This document shows positions 4,850-5,560 of a stretch of DNA of 5,560 nucleotides, piece by piece. The stretch is from an uncultured Coriobacteriaceae bacterium. GTDB lineage: Bacteria; Actinomycetota; Coriobacteriia; Coriobacteriales; Atopobiaceae. The notes under the pieces were generated by a model. That model saw only the letters and a list, made by a program, of their open reading frames with translations. It was not told where the DNA came from and made no database searches. The stretch covers positions 1 through 5,560 of the forward strand of contig CACXZL010000144.1 in NCBI GenBank assembly GCA_902772085.1, given 5' to 3'. The translations under genes and the position numbers were made by a program. The stretch's first letter is position 1. Each line of letters begins with the position of its first letter.

Positions 4850-5560
4850 TTAAAACATCAACTCGTCGAAGGTATAGAACCCAGGCTCTGCGCCGAGGAG
4901 CCGCTTGCCACAGGCAACAGCCCCCGCCACAAAAATCTGACGACTTGCCGCGCGGTGCACAAGCGTGACTTCCTCATCGCTTCCAAAGAAATGCACCTCA
5001 TGCGTGCCCGCCACGGTACCTCCGCGCAACGCATGCATGCCGATCTCGCGGGCGGGGCGCGCACCCACAATGCCTTCACGCCCATGCACAACCGCACAGG
5101 TCCCATCGGGATCTACCGCCTTGAGCAGGGCGACGGCAGTTCCCGACGGGGCATCGGCCTTCATCTTGTGATGGGTCTCCACGATCTCGATGTCCCACGC
5201 CTCAAGGGCTTTGGCTGCCTCGGCAGCGACACGGCGCAAGACCGCAACCCCCAAGGAGTAGTTCGACGACCATACCACGCGCGCGCTTCGCCCGAGACTT
5301 CTCAGCTGTTCCAAATCATCGGCCGAAAGCCCAGTGGTGCCGCTCACCAGAGAAGCTCCCGTGCGCTTCACGTAGGCCGCGACATGGGGCAATGCGGCAG
5401 GCTGAGAAAAGTCAATCACGAGATCTGCCGCCGGGGCGTCGGCATCGAGCTCGGTGACGTTGTCCACGTCGTAACCCGCGAGGAACTCAAGGCCGTCTTC
5501 CGCTTCCACAGAGGCCTTCACCAGCGAACCCATACGACCCGCTACGCCCACGACCACTAC
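4850..5560 (-). CDS. dapB: 4-hydroxy-tetrahydrodipicolinate reductase, 5' end cut by the window
   Basis: This enzyme reduces the dihydrodipicolinate precursor with NAD(P)H in the cytoplasm, in the pathway to meso-diaminopimelate and lysine. The reading frame stays open to the right edge of the window, so only a few N-terminal residues are missing. The visible part begins VVVVGVAGRMGS, the dinucleotide-binding loop. Numbering from the GTG at 5557-5555, SGTTGL is at 72-77 and SSNYSLGV at 97-104. The signature EIVETHHKMKADAPSGT is at 124-140, with the catalytic His129-His130 pair and Lys133. GREG...IGMHALRGG (159-180) and THEVHFFG (185-192) form the conserved C-terminal part. The protein ends in FYTFDELMF, the usual style of the family. 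The visible 235 residues are slightly shorter than typical full proteins of about 245-270. A dapA gene further upstream would be normal but lies outside. A strong hairpin follows the stop codon. Confidence 0.97.
   Translation of the reverse strand, partial: VVVVGVAGRMGSLVKASVEAEDGLEFLAGYDVDNVTELDADAPAADLVIDFSQPAALPHVAAYVKRTGASLVSGTTGLSADDLEQLRSLGRSARVVWSSNYSLGVAVLRRVAAEAAKALEAWDIEIVETHHKMKADAPSGTAVALLKAVDPDGTCAVVHGREGIVGARPAREIGMHALRGGTVAGTHEVHFFGSDEEVTLVHRAASRQIFVAGAVACGKRLLGAEPGFYTFDELMF

Overview
The window looks like chromosomal DNA of a moderately G+C-rich actinobacterium, most likely of the class Coriobacteriia. This is inferred from protein style, base composition and a CwlM-like protein, a family best known in Actinobacteria. 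No rRNA or other decisive taxonomic marker is present, so the class assignment is tentative.

Every recognisable gene is on the minus strand, so the window reads from right to left. From the right edge: dapB (4850-5560, start just outside the window) ends in a very strong nested hairpin (4796-4845). A four-helix membrane protein of unknown function follows (4123-4680), with its own candidate promoter. Next is a spacer of about 310 bp holding a 113-bp imperfect palindrome (3927-4039) and a candidate -10 box. Then comes a compact probable operon: galE (2758-3813), a polyprenyl diphosphate synthase (1715-2755, 2 nt after galE) and a signal-less, CwlM-like double peptidoglycan-binding protein whose amidase domain has decayed (738-1652). 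The -35 box of a tRNA-Gln(UUG) gene lies just inside the end of the last coding sequence. The tRNA (604-678) has a 3' CCA and a textbook intrinsic terminator (553-593).

The left 550 bp contain no credible gene. Positions 1-321 are a regular array of nine 17-bp bipartite motifs in alternating orientation with a strict 73-bp period. Positions 395-500 are a second, 106-bp decayed palindrome.

The proteins share a cell-envelope theme. DapB makes the precursor of meso-diaminopimelate and lysine. The polyprenyl synthase makes isoprenoid chains for lipid carriers or quinones. GalE makes UDP-galactose for surface glycans. The CwlM-like protein resembles a mycobacterial regulator of peptidoglycan precursor synthesis. 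The parts most worth a second look are the 73-bp array, the CwlM-like pseudo-amidase and the long palindrome upstream of galE.
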